Assembly: GCA_964373615.1 (NCBI GenBank)
Contig: CAYJVP010000042.1
Span: forward strand, 1 to 8,834
Direction: 5' to 3'
Source: CAYJVP01 sp964373615
GTDB lineage: Bacteria > Patescibacteriota > Patescibacteriia > UBA9934 > GWF2-40-263
Length of the DNA stretch: 8,834 nucleotides
Shown here piece by piece: positions 3,465-8,834 of this stretch. Every line of letters begins with the position of its first letter. The stretch's first letter is position 1. Made by a program: the position numbers and the translations under genes. A model generated the notes under the pieces. That model did no database searches. It was not told the DNA's origin and saw only the letters and a program-made list of their open reading frames with translations.

Positions 3465-5609
3465 TCACGGTTTGGTGGGTGGCGTTGCCGATTCCGCCTG
3501 TGCGCACATCGCCTCAAAGGGGTAGCGCGCGTAGTAGGCGTCTCGGTGAGCGCGGTACGTCTCAAGCCGATGCTCGAGATCCCGGGTGTCAGCGTACAGC
3601 CACCGGAAGACATCCTCCTCCGAGTAGCGCTCAAGGAGCGCCCGCGACTGCGGTCCGTATGGAACCCCGAACACGTCAGCGTCCCACGAACCAAAGGGAG
3701 AATGCCCCATCTTGATCCACGGAGGCTGATACACGTCCCAGGACACCTCGTTGGTCGTCGCCTCCTCAAAAAAGGATCCGCGAGCCGAAACCTCGAAGGC
3801 AAGCAAGAGGGGGTACCAGTGCTCATGAGCAAGATCACGCAACCGCTCGACTTCTCCTTCGGAGAGGCCGTCGAGGCATCGCTGGGGTGCATCGAGCAGC
3901 GATCCTGCCAGGTTCGATACAAGCGGAAGGCGGTACGCAGGATCCGCAAGGATCGCGCGTGCCTCATCCTCAGGCGAACGCAGAAGGCAGGTTGCGATCG
4001 CACGAGCGCTCAGCTCATGCGTCGAGTTTCGGCGCTCGACGGTCAACCAGGCACGCAACCCAGCCGTAAGCCGCGCCGGGCTGATCAGGTGGCCGTGCGT
4101 GACGGCCAACTTCTGATCAAGATCAACGAGACCTCGCTCGATGTATTGTTCAAGCGCGTCCGGCAACAGTACGACACCGTTCAGAATCAGGTAATCGCAC
4201 GCCTCCTTCGCTTCCGAAGTCTTCATGCGCATCACCCCGCGCGTGATGAGTTCGACTGGCAACACCTCGGCCACCAGCATGCGCCTCACGTCGGATGCTT
4301 TGACATCAGCCCACAGGATCTGCGCAAACACCTGCTCGCGCAGGTATCGCGCGCGATCCCGAGGGTTGCGTCGCAGCCCCTCGACGACATCTTCCAGAGC
4401 GGGATGCTGACGGATGGTTTCTTCGGAGGGTCCCTCCTCCAACACGAACGCAAGCGCCGCGTCAGGAGAAAGAGTCACGTCCTCTGGACGAACCTCGAGA
4501 AAGATCTCGAGGCGTTCGTAGAGGTCGATGGCCCTAGCGGTATGCCGTTCCTTGAGCGCCTCAACAGCCTGAGCCGCGCGCCGGCGGAGTCTTTCGACCT
4601 GCCTGCTCTCGGCCCGCATCCCACGAGCCAGCATGCGCGCCAAGAAACGATCGACGATCTGATCCGCAGGAAGGTCGTGAAGAGCCTGCGTGACCGACCG
4701 CCAGTTGCTGCTTGTGAACAGATCCCCTTCAGGAACATCGCCAGCGGCAAGGTAGAGCTGCGTGTTGATCCACGCAGGATCGACCGCCTTCCCCCCGTCC
4801 ATCTCGTCTGTTGGAATATCCTCCTGACGAACCGGGAGGCGCCGCAAGAGCTCGACGCGTTCGATCACTCGTTGAATACGCCCTGGCGCCGCGATGCACT
4901 GTTCAGCCACTGACGCAGATGCGTCTTCGGCAAACTCGAGCCCGAGATAGCGCACATACCACGAGGCGACAGAAACCACCTCTGAAGATACGTAAGGCAG
5001 AGGTTCGGAGACGTCCAGCCCCTTTGCCTCGACTCGAATGACCGGATCGGTGACGTTCAGCCGATAAAACCGTGCGACCAACTGTTCGATCTCCTCACGA
5101 AGAGCGACGGCCTCACGGATGAGTTCGGCGAAAAACAGCGCCGATGGGGTCTGCACGAGCGAAGCGAGCGTCCCCTTTTCAGGAACGTTCTTGCCGACGA
5201 GCTCTTGACGCATGGGACCAGGACGGCCATCACGCAGCGTCCTCCAGGCAGCTGCCGAAGGGTCCATGCCAGGCCGAAGGCCGAGCGCAAGCGCGCGGTC
5301 GAGGAGTCCGAGCACCTCCTGATCGAAGGCGAGCGACGCGCGGTGGAGATCGTGCTCGTAGCGCTTCAGCAAGCCGACCTCGAGCAAACGATTCACGCGG
5401 CCGGCGATCTCCTCGATCTGCGTCTCCGTCACGAGGTTCACGCTGAGCTTCTTGCCGACGCTCAGCATCACGACCCACAGGCCGTAAGCAAGAATCTCTT
5501 CGATCGGCACACCAAAGCGGTGGTGACGCGCAAGAAGCTGCTCGACGAACCGCCCAAACGGCGTCGTCGAGCGAGGCTCGAAACGCCTGGGCAGTGGAGC
5601 AGGCAACAT
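3465..5609 (-). CDS. Large hypothetical helical protein (714 aa)
   Basis: I do not recognise this protein. It is 714 aa, soluble-looking and mostly alpha-helical, with many Leu, Arg, Glu and Ala. One hydrophobic stretch (ILAYGLWVVMLSVG, residues 39-52) is too short and isolated to make it a clear membrane protein. A long charged amphipathic helix covers about residues 336-372. The C-terminal part (about 623-700) differs in being rich in Trp, Tyr, Phe and Pro (QPPWIKMGHSPFGSWDADVF) and ends in an Arg/Tyr-rich helix. I see no nucleotide-binding loop, metal cluster or repeat with a clear period. The start is the ATG at 5609: an SD AAGGAG lies 8 nt upstream, whereas the GTG at 5633 has none. It has its own terminator, and the gene before it is also terminated, so it is monocistronic. 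Helical-repeat scaffold proteins would look like this, but that is only a guess. Confidence 0.85.
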   Translation of the reverse strand: MLPAPLPRRFEPRSTTPFGRFVEQLLARHHRFGVPIEEILAYGLWVVMLSVGKKLSVNLVTETQIEEIAGRVNRLLEVGLLKRYEHDLHRASLAFDQEVLGLLDRALALGLRPGMDPSAAAWRTLRDGRPGPMRQELVGKNVPEKGTLASLVQTPSALFFAELIREAVALREEIEQLVARFYRLNVTDPVIRVEAKGLDVSEPLPYVSSEVVSVASWYVRYLGLEFAEDASASVAEQCIAAPGRIQRVIERVELLRRLPVRQEDIPTDEMDGGKAVDPAWINTQLYLAAGDVPEGDLFTSSNWRSVTQALHDLPADQIVDRFLARMLARGMRAESRQVERLRRRAAQAVEALKERHTARAIDLYERLEIFLEVRPEDVTLSPDAALAFVLEEGPSEETIRQHPALEDVVEGLRRNPRDRARYLREQVFAQILWADVKASDVRRMLVAEVLPVELITRGVMRMKTSEAKEACDYLILNGVVLLPDALEQYIERGLVDLDQKLAVTHGHLISPARLTAGLRAWLTVERRNSTHELSARAIATCLLRSPEDEARAILADPAYRLPLVSNLAGSLLDAPQRCLDGLSEGEVERLRDLAHEHWYPLLLAFEVSARGSFFEEATTNEVSWDVYQPPWIKMGHSPFGSWDADVFGVPYGPQSRALLERYSEEDVFRWLYADTRDLEHRLETYRAHRDAYYARYPFEAMCAQAESATPPTKP

Positions 5610-5617
5610 CACGAACA

Positions 5618-5623
5618 CTCCTT
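5618..5623 (-). promoter_or_regulatory. SD site that fixes the start of the 714-aa protein
   Basis: Minus-strand AAGGAG, 8 nt before the ATG at 5609. It selects this ATG over the in-frame upstream GTG at 5633, which would make the protein 8 residues longer. Confidence 0.8.
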
Positions 5624-5651
5624 GGTCTTCCACTGAATTGGGAAAGACCGA

Positions 5652-5679
5652 TGAATACGGATGAGTACCTCATCAGCAA
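5652..5679 (-). promoter_or_regulatory. Possible promoter of the 714-aa protein gene with a palindrome in the spacer
   Basis: Minus strand: TTGCTG (5679-5674), a 16-nt spacer, and TATTCA (5657-5652). This is a weak match, but it lies between the upstream terminator (5701-5741) and the SD. The spacer holds a perfect inverted repeat, GATGAG-tac-CTCATC (5660-5674), which could be an operator. Confidence 0.4.
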
Positions 5680-5700
5680 TCATCGAGCCTCCAAAAGATT

Positions 5701-5741
5701 GAAAAGGCCCGGCGCCCAGCGTGAAGCCAGTGGGCCGGGCC
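5701..5741 (-). terminator. Intrinsic terminator of the two-gene operon
   Basis: On the minus strand GGCCCGGC (5741-5734) pairs with GCCGGGCC (5713-5706), with an inner CCA / TGG extension, followed by TTTTC. It lies about 30 nt after the stop at 5770. Confidence 0.85.
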
Positions 5742-5769
5742 GAAGTCACGGCGCCGTCTTCAGGGGAGT

Positions 5770-6579
5770 TCAGAGCTTGAACTCGTCCTCTTCGGCGGCA
5801 GCCGCGGCCGCGTCAGCGGCCTGCTCGGTGAGGGTGCGGACAGCCCGCTCGAACTCCAGCCGCCGCTCGGCCATCCGCCGACGGACGCGTTCGAGATCCG
5901 TGTCGTTCATGACCGGAAGCCTCCCATCTTCCTCCAGCTCCTGGAGCCGCCTGGCTCCCTCGTCTGAGTCGATTCCGACCTCGAGAAACAGGTCCGGGGA
6001 GATGTCGTCGATCGATTCATCGTCATCCAGCCCGGCATCGATGTACACGGCCGCGAGGATGAAGTCTCGGACGGTACGGTCATCGTCGATCTCCATCTCG
6101 AGAATCTCCGGCCAGTCGAATCGGTCCTTGAGCTTGAGCGCCCAGGCCCGAAGCCAGAACATCCAAAAGGCCTCGTCGTCGAAGCCGTCTGCCGTGTCTC
6201 TCATGATGGTCATGAGCAACACGTCCGGATCGGCCACGTCCGCGGCCGAGCTCGGCAGATCGCCGCGAGCCTGCAGGATCTCGGCCTGGCGCTCGGGGGT
6301 GATCGCCTCGTCCATGCGGCGTCGTGCCTCCTCCGGATCGGTGAACACGCCGACGAGACCGTCGAGCACGTCGGCCGCACCGCGTGGGGTGAGACCGGTG
6401 ACCTCCTTGGGCTGGGCGACGATCGCGAACGCGGAACGCGGGTCGGCCAGCACCAGTGCGCTGACCTGTTCGCGATCCCCGGCCCGAGCGGGATCGACCA
6501 GGCCGAGAAGAACCTCGGCGCCGTCTCGCCCACCTCGCACGAGGGACAGTTGAAGAGCGGTTGTCGCATCCGTGGACAT
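5770..6579 (-). CDS. Acidic hypothetical protein, second gene of the operon
   Basis: A 269-aa acidic protein I do not recognise. Residues 1-90 look like an alpha/beta or helical domain with repeated DPxxA-type turns (LVDPARAGDRE, LADPRSAFAIV, VFTDPEEARRR). Residues 120-160 hold an aromatic helix (EAFWMFWLRAWALKLKDRF). Residues 163-207 are very Asp-rich (IDDDRTV, LDDDESIDDISPD) and could bind cations or a basic partner. Residues 226-250 form an amphipathic, probably coiled-coil helix, followed by a run of Ala and the acidic end EEDEFKL. No signal peptide or catalytic motif is seen. The start is certain: AAGGAGG lies 8 nt before the ATG. The ATG directly follows the TAG of the preceding gene (TAGATG), so translation is probably coupled and the two products may act together. 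Confidence 0.85.
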   Translation of the reverse strand: MSTDATTALQLSLVRGGRDGAEVLLGLVDPARAGDREQVSALVLADPRSAFAIVAQPKEVTGLTPRGAADVLDGLVGVFTDPEEARRRMDEAITPERQAEILQARGDLPSSAADVADPDVLLMTIMRDTADGFDDEAFWMFWLRAWALKLKDRFDWPEILEMEIDDDRTVRDFILAAVYIDAGLDDDESIDDISPDLFLEVGIDSDEGARRLQELEEDGRLPVMNDTDLERVRRRMAERRLEFERAVRTLTEQAADAAAAAAEEDEFKL

Positions 6580-7053
6580 CTAGGATTCCTCCTTGAAAAC
6601 AGTGTCTTGACCAGGTAGCCACACGAACGGGCGGACCGCGGGGTCTTGGGCGGCGTGCGAGAGTAGCACAGCCGTCCAACGGTAGATCTCGGGACCGACA
6701 TCTCCGTCCGCAAGAAGCGCCGGAAGGGCTCGCTCGGCAGGATGGCCAACCTTGGCCACCAAGGGGAGCTGCCCTGCGGCCGCGAGTCGGCGCAACTCAG
6801 AGGCGAGCTTGCGACCGCGGAGCCGACCGAGCGAGATCGCGGTGGCACGACGTTCGATCGGGACCGCGAGACCTCTCGAGAACGCGGCGGCGAAGTTCTC
6901 CGGCTCGAGCCAGAGGAAGGCGTGCTCAACCGCGAACGCTTCCGCTCGCTGGTCGCGCAGGTCCGTGTGAGCGCCGCTGTCGGGGTCCTCGCTCACGTAG
7001 GTTGTGAAAATGCACTGTTGGAACTCGGTCCAGCGTCGTTCTGCCTCGTCCAC
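6580..7053 (-). CDS. Hypothetical protein, first gene of the operon (157 aa, GTG start)
   Basis: A 157-aa protein of unknown function. It starts with a helix (EAERRWTEFQQCIF), followed by an aromatic segment (EHAFLWLEPENFAAAF) and an Arg/Leu-rich helical middle (ATAISLGRLRGRKLASELRRL). The C-terminal part (EIYRWTAVLLSHAAQDPAVRPFVWLPGQD) looks like a folded helical domain. No catalytic motif, signal peptide or clear membrane span is seen. The frame is open up to a TTG at 7125, but that TTG is the -35 box of a promoter, so the start must be inside the transcript. The GTG at 7053, preceded by GGAGG, is the best choice even though the spacing is short (4 nt). Its last codons (AAG GAG GAA) form the SD of the next gene. 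Confidence 0.78.
   Translation of the reverse strand: MDEAERRWTEFQQCIFTTYVSEDPDSGAHTDLRDQRAEAFAVEHAFLWLEPENFAAAFSRGLAVPIERRATAISLGRLRGRKLASELRRLAAAGQLPLVAKVGHPAERALPALLADGDVGPEIYRWTAVLLSHAAQDPAVRPFVWLPGQDTVFKEES
6588..6594 (-). promoter_or_regulatory. SD of the acidic protein, embedded in the preceding gene
   Basis: AAGGAGG on the minus strand, 8 nt before the ATG at 6579. It is formed by the Lys-Glu-Glu codons near the end of the upstream coding region. Confidence 0.85.
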
Positions 7054-7057
7054 GCTT

Positions 7058-7062
7058 CCTCC
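7058..7062 (-). promoter_or_regulatory. SD deciding the GTG start at 7053
   Basis: GGAGG on the minus strand, 4 nt before GTG. The spacing is shorter than usual, but no better-placed start codon exists downstream of the promoter. Confidence 0.6.
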
Positions 7063-7068
7063 AAATCC

Positions 7069-7084
7069 GCACAAAGATTTGTGC
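7069..7084. promoter_or_regulatory. Operator-like inverted repeat in the operon leader
   Basis: GCACAAAGATTTGTGC is a perfect 7-bp inverted repeat around a 2-bp centre. It lies just downstream of the expected transcription start (about 7090) and 16 nt before the GTG. Its size and position suit a dimeric repressor site. As RNA, its 2-nt loop is too tight for the full stem to form. Confidence 0.55.
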
Positions 7085-7096
7085 AGACCACCGCAC

Positions 7097-7125
7097 ACCC
7101 TAATCAACCGACCAAAAAAAGTCAA
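7097..7125 (-). promoter_or_regulatory. Sigma70-type promoter of the two-gene operon
   Basis: Minus strand: TTGACT (7125-7120), a 17-nt spacer and TAGGGT (7102-7097). The layout and -10 hexamer match the promoter of the J-domain gene at 7647-7675. Confidence 0.7.
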
Positions 7126-7145
7126 GGGGTTAAGAAAAAGGAATG

Positions 7146-7171
7146 AAAACCCTGCCGAAAGCTCGACAGGG
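7146..7171 (-). terminator. Intrinsic terminator of the J-domain protein gene
   Basis: Minus-strand 9-bp stem CCCTGTCGA / TTCGGCAGGG region (7171-7150) with loop GCTT, followed by TTTT (7149-7146). It starts 7 nt after the stop at 7179 and separates the gene from the operon downstream. Confidence 0.87.
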
Positions 7172-7178
7172 GATATGT

Positions 7179-7616
7179 CTACGATACGAAGCGACGAGGG
7201 ACGAGGAACAGGTCACCGCCTGGCGCCCCGTTCTGTCCACGGTCACCGTCTCCGGCCACCCGCTCCCATCGCTCCGCGTTCCCCTCGACCCGCGCCAGGT
7301 GCGTACCTGGCTTGGGTTCCGCCGGAGCCGTAGGAAGCATGGCGCGAAGCACACGAGAGCCTCGTCTGTGCCGCAGGAGCAGATCCCCGACCGAAGCAGG
7401 GGTCGCAATGCTTTGGTCGTAGCGCGCGCGAGCGTCTGGATCGCCCAGAACTTTATGGGCCTTGCACGCAGCCTGGAAACGACTGCTGGCGGATGGGTCG
7501 TCTCCCGCGATGTCAGGGTGGCACCTACGGGCGATGGCTCGATAGGCGCGCTTGATCGCCTCGGAATCTGCGTCCTCGGGCACACCGAGGACATCGTAGA
7601 ATGTCTCAGTGGCCAA
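7179..7616 (-). CDS. Small J-domain (DnaJ-like) protein
   Basis: A 145-aa protein with a full J domain at residues 5-69: FYDVLGV at the start, helix II IKRAYRAIARR, the HPD motif at 33-35, then helix III and the end motif DARARYDQ. J domains stimulate the ATPase of DnaK (Hsp70), so it should recruit DnaK in the cytoplasm. The Gly/Phe linker, zinc-finger and C-terminal substrate domains of DnaJ are missing. The last 75 residues (RHRRGSRVLRAMLPTAP, then Arg/Gly/Pro-rich sequence) are not recognised and probably give client or location specificity. The start is most likely TTG at 7616, with GGAGGA 4 nt upstream. A GTG at 7634 is the longer alternative and would leave the SD inside the gene. A strong promoter lies just upstream and a terminator just downstream, so it is monocistronic. 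Confidence 0.88.
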   Translation of the reverse strand: MATETFYDVLGVPEDADSEAIKRAYRAIARRCHPDIAGDDPSASSRFQAACKAHKVLGDPDARARYDQSIATPASVGDLLLRHRRGSRVLRAMLPTAPAEPKPGTHLARVEGNAERWERVAGDGDRGQNGAPGGDLFLVPRRFVS

Positions 7617-7620
7617 AGAG

Positions 7621-7626
7621 TCCTCC
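7621..7626 (-). promoter_or_regulatory. SD deciding the TTG start of the J-domain gene
   Basis: GGAGGA on the minus strand, 4 nt before TTG 7616 and about 14 nt after the predicted transcription start. Confidence 0.65.
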
Positions 7627-7646
7627 AGAAACACAGCCAGAAAACG

Positions 7647-7675
7647 ACCCTATCAATACAAACACTCGTTGTCAA
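7647..7675 (-). promoter_or_regulatory. Strong promoter of the J-domain gene
   Basis: Minus strand: consensus TTGACA (7675-7670), a 17-nt spacer and TAGGGT (7652-7647), with a start expected near 7640. The -35 overlaps, base for base except at the ends, the -35 of the opposite-strand promoter. Confidence 0.78.
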
Positions 7676-7697
7676 GGATCGCGTGGCCTGATATACT
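7669..7697 (+). promoter_or_regulatory. Promoter of the YdjM-like gene
   Basis: TTGTCA (7669-7674), a 17-nt spacer and TATACT (7692-7697). Transcription would start around 7704-7705, only about 4-5 nt before the ATG at 7709, so the mRNA is nearly leaderless. Confidence 0.75.
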
Positions 7698-7708
7698 TTC
7701 TTTCGATT

Positions 7709-8173
7709 ATGACCCTGACCACCCACGCCACCATGGGTGCCGTGATTGGGCACGCGACCGGAAATCCGCTCGCGGCCTTCGTCATCGGCTTTATCTCGCA
7801 CCTCTTGGTGGACATGATTCCCCACGGGGACTGTCACATCTCGGACAACTATCGCATTCACAAACGCCATCGAAAAAAAGCTGTGGCGTATGTGCTCGTG
7901 GACGCGATCATTGCCATGACCTTCATCATGATCCTCTTCAACGTGAAGGATATTGTGAGCATCCGTCAATTCACGTGGGGGATTGTGGGCTCCGTCCTCC
8001 CCGATCTCTTGGTCGGCCTCTACGACCTCACCAAATCTCGCTTCCTCAAATGGTTTTTTGATCTGCACTTCTTTTTCCACGACTTCTTCGTCAAAAAAAG
8101 AGGCGACGTTCCGCTCTACTACGCCTTGCTCGCCCAACTCGTCTTGATCGCCTACTTACAAACAAAACTTTGA
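7709..8173 (+). CDS. YdjM/DUF457-type membrane-bound predicted metal hydrolase
   Basis: A 154-aa membrane protein. Residues placed like the metal ligands of the YdjM (LexA-binding inner-membrane hydrolase) family and related zinc phospholipase-like proteins are H6 (THATMGAVIG), H31 and D35 with PHGD at 38-41 (SHLLVDMIPHGD), P98-D99 (GSVLPDLL), and H120/H124 (LHFFFHDFF). Hydrophobic segments at about 10-30, 61-79, 88-105 and 137-150 suggest four membrane spans. The substrate is unknown. The ATG at 7709 is chosen because the conserved THA start follows at once and the promoter -10 box sits 11 nt before it. The longer frame back to 7601 would include the promoter. There is no SD. A hairpin follows the stop and the HAD hydrolase gene comes right after it. 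Confidence 0.8.
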   Translation: MTLTTHATMGAVIGHATGNPLAAFVIGFISHLLVDMIPHGDCHISDNYRIHKRHRKKAVAYVLVDAIIAMTFIMILFNVKDIVSIRQFTWGIVGSVLPDLLVGLYDLTKSRFLKWFFDLHFFFHDFFVKKRGDVPLYYALLAQLVLIAYLQTKL

Positions 8174-8175
8174 TC

Positions 8176-8205
8176 AAAATGGGGGACCTCCTCCATTTTC
8201 GATTT
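8176..8205 (+). terminator. Terminator-like hairpin between the YdjM-like and HAD genes
   Basis: AAAATGGGGG (8176-8185) pairs with CCTCCATTTT (8190-8199) across loop ACCT: ten pairs with one G-U. T-rich sequence follows (TTTTCGATTT). It begins 3 nt after the stop of the upstream gene and ends 6 nt before the ATG of the next, so it could terminate, attenuate or merely protect the upstream mRNA. Confidence 0.65.
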
Positions 8206-8820
8206 ATGCGTTTCATTTACGACTTTGACTCCACCCTCTACGCAACCGGGCGATTGTGGGAAATCTGGGCTGAAGAGCTCGCGACGCTTGGACTTTCAAT
8301 GGAGGAGATTGATCGCACCGGAGATGAGCTTTCAAAAACAGGATTCTCGTGTCCCGGACACGCATCGATGCTCGGCATTGAAGGGGAGGCGCGGGACGAA
8401 GTGCTGCGTGCCTACTGCGATCGTTGGGGGAAAGAAAATCCACACATGGTGTATCCGGACGTGGTGCCGTTTGTGACGCGCAACCCGCACACGCAAATGA
8501 TTTTGACGTTCGGCGAGCCCGGTCACCAAGAAGAAAAAATCGGAATGAGCGGACTGCGCCGATACATTCCGGACGTGCGTCTGGCGAGCCTGCAAAATCC
8601 GAAACATAAACAAATTCAGGAGATCATCGAGACCGGAAACGAGCCCATTATTTTTATTGATGACGATCCCAAAGAACTCACCGCGGTTCACGAGGCGAGC
8701 CTGCCCGTGAAACTTTTCCGCATGGTCCGGTCCAAGGAGCTGATCACGGATCCTCACCCAAGCGACGACCTTCACTGGCGCGTCGTGCGCAGCCTGGACG
8801 AATTGCAAGACCTTTTGTAG
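8206..8820 (+). CDS. HAD-superfamily hydrolase
   Basis: A 204-aa protein with all four HAD motifs: motif I DFDST at residues 6-10 (D6 nucleophile, D8 acid/base), motif II T101 in LTFGEP, motif III Lys at 133 or 135 (NPKHKQ) and motif IV DDD at 152-154 (IIFIDDDP). The helical insert between motifs I and II (about 15-90) is a cap of the C1 type, which determines the substrate. Phosphatases of small metabolites such as phosphoglycolate have this layout, but the substrate cannot be read from the sequence. The ATG at 8206 is chosen because motif I follows at the usual distance. Earlier in-frame starts at 8170 (TTG) and 8179 (ATG) would lie in the hairpin at 8176-8199. No SD is seen before any of them. 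There is no separate promoter, so read-through from the upstream gene is likely. The stop is a TAG at 8818-8820, and the last 14 bases of the window show nothing. Confidence 0.88.
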   Translation: MRFIYDFDSTLYATGRLWEIWAEELATLGLSMEEIDRTGDELSKTGFSCPGHASMLGIEGEARDEVLRAYCDRWGKENPHMVYPDVVPFVTRNPHTQMILTFGEPGHQEEKIGMSGLRRYIPDVRLASLQNPKHKQIQEIIETGNEPIIFIDDDPKELTAVHEASLPVKLFRMVRSKELITDPHPSDDLHWRVVRSLDELQDLL

Positions 8821-8834
8821 GATGTCCGGGATTT

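Noticed and set aside
3546..4913. Long + strand open frame of 455 codons
   Set aside because: It lies wholly opposite the 714-aa gene, which has an SD, a terminator and coherent helical protein composition. The + frame is Arg/His/Pro-rich shadow sequence with no SD.
5594..6553. 319-codon + strand frame rich in Ser and Arg
   Set aside because: Low-complexity shadow of the acidic protein gene. It would start across the divergently oriented 714-aa gene start and its SD.
7054..7125. TTG start at 7125 for the first operon gene
   Set aside because: This TTG is the -35 box of the operon promoter and lies outside the transcript. GTG 7053 after GGAGG is the credible start.
7143..7691. 182-codon + strand frame over the J-domain gene
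   Set aside because: Antisense of a clear J domain with the HPD motif. It crosses both promoters.
7130..8137. 335-codon minus-strand frame
   Set aside because: It is antisense to the YdjM-like gene, runs through both divergent promoters and overlaps the J-domain gene in another frame. Its product looks like noise.
1..8834. CRISPR array, insertion sequence or prophage attachment site
   Set aside because: No spaced direct repeats, transposase-like protein or tRNA-end duplication was seen. The only mobile element supported is the group I intron.

Overview
The window is compact bacterial DNA read with the standard code (TGA acts as a stop throughout). Genes are short-spaced, several starts lack a Shine-Dalgarno (SD) sequence while others have strong ones, introns and tRNAs are clustered, and there is a small ATKDDL-type coiled-coil protein. 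Together these suggest a member of the candidate phyla radiation (Patescibacteria). This is inference from gene style and no taxonomic marker is present.

Layout. (1) Positions 2-829 hold the 3' part of a cysteine-rich, probably secreted protein on the + strand, followed by nested repeats and a strong terminator. (2) Positions 997-2464 hold a minus-strand unit: promoter, tRNA-Leu(CAA), an L-asparaginase family gene only 15 nt after the tRNA, and a small coiled-coil gene, ended by its own terminator. (3) Positions 2450-3419 hold the highlight. An interleaved divergent promoter drives a CAU tRNA and then an initiator tRNA-fMet whose anticodon loop is split by a 656-nt group I intron. The P3-P9 core of the intron folds by eye, and it carries a 149-aa PD-(D/E)XK homing endonuclease that resembles I-Ssp6803I of the Synechocystis tRNA-fMet intron. 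(4) Positions 3425-7125 hold three unrecognised minus-strand genes: a monocistronic 714-aa helical protein and a two-gene operon whose stop and start codons touch (TAGATG). (5) Positions 7145-7697 hold a small J-domain protein gene on the minus strand. Its promoter shares superimposed -35 elements with the promoter of the next gene. (6) Positions 7709-8820 hold, on the + strand, a small membrane protein of the YdjM/DUF457 hydrolase type, apparently nearly leaderless, and a HAD-family hydrolase.

How it fits together. The tRNA genes sit back to back and are served by overlapping divergent promoters. The initiator tRNA can mature only if the intron splices, so translation initiation in this cell would depend on a self-splicing mobile RNA. 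The J-domain gene and the two-gene operon next to it have near-matching promoters (TTGACA or TTGACT, 17-nt spacer, TAGGGT), which suggests shared control. Nearly every unit ends in a recognisable intrinsic terminator, so transcription units can be drawn with some confidence.
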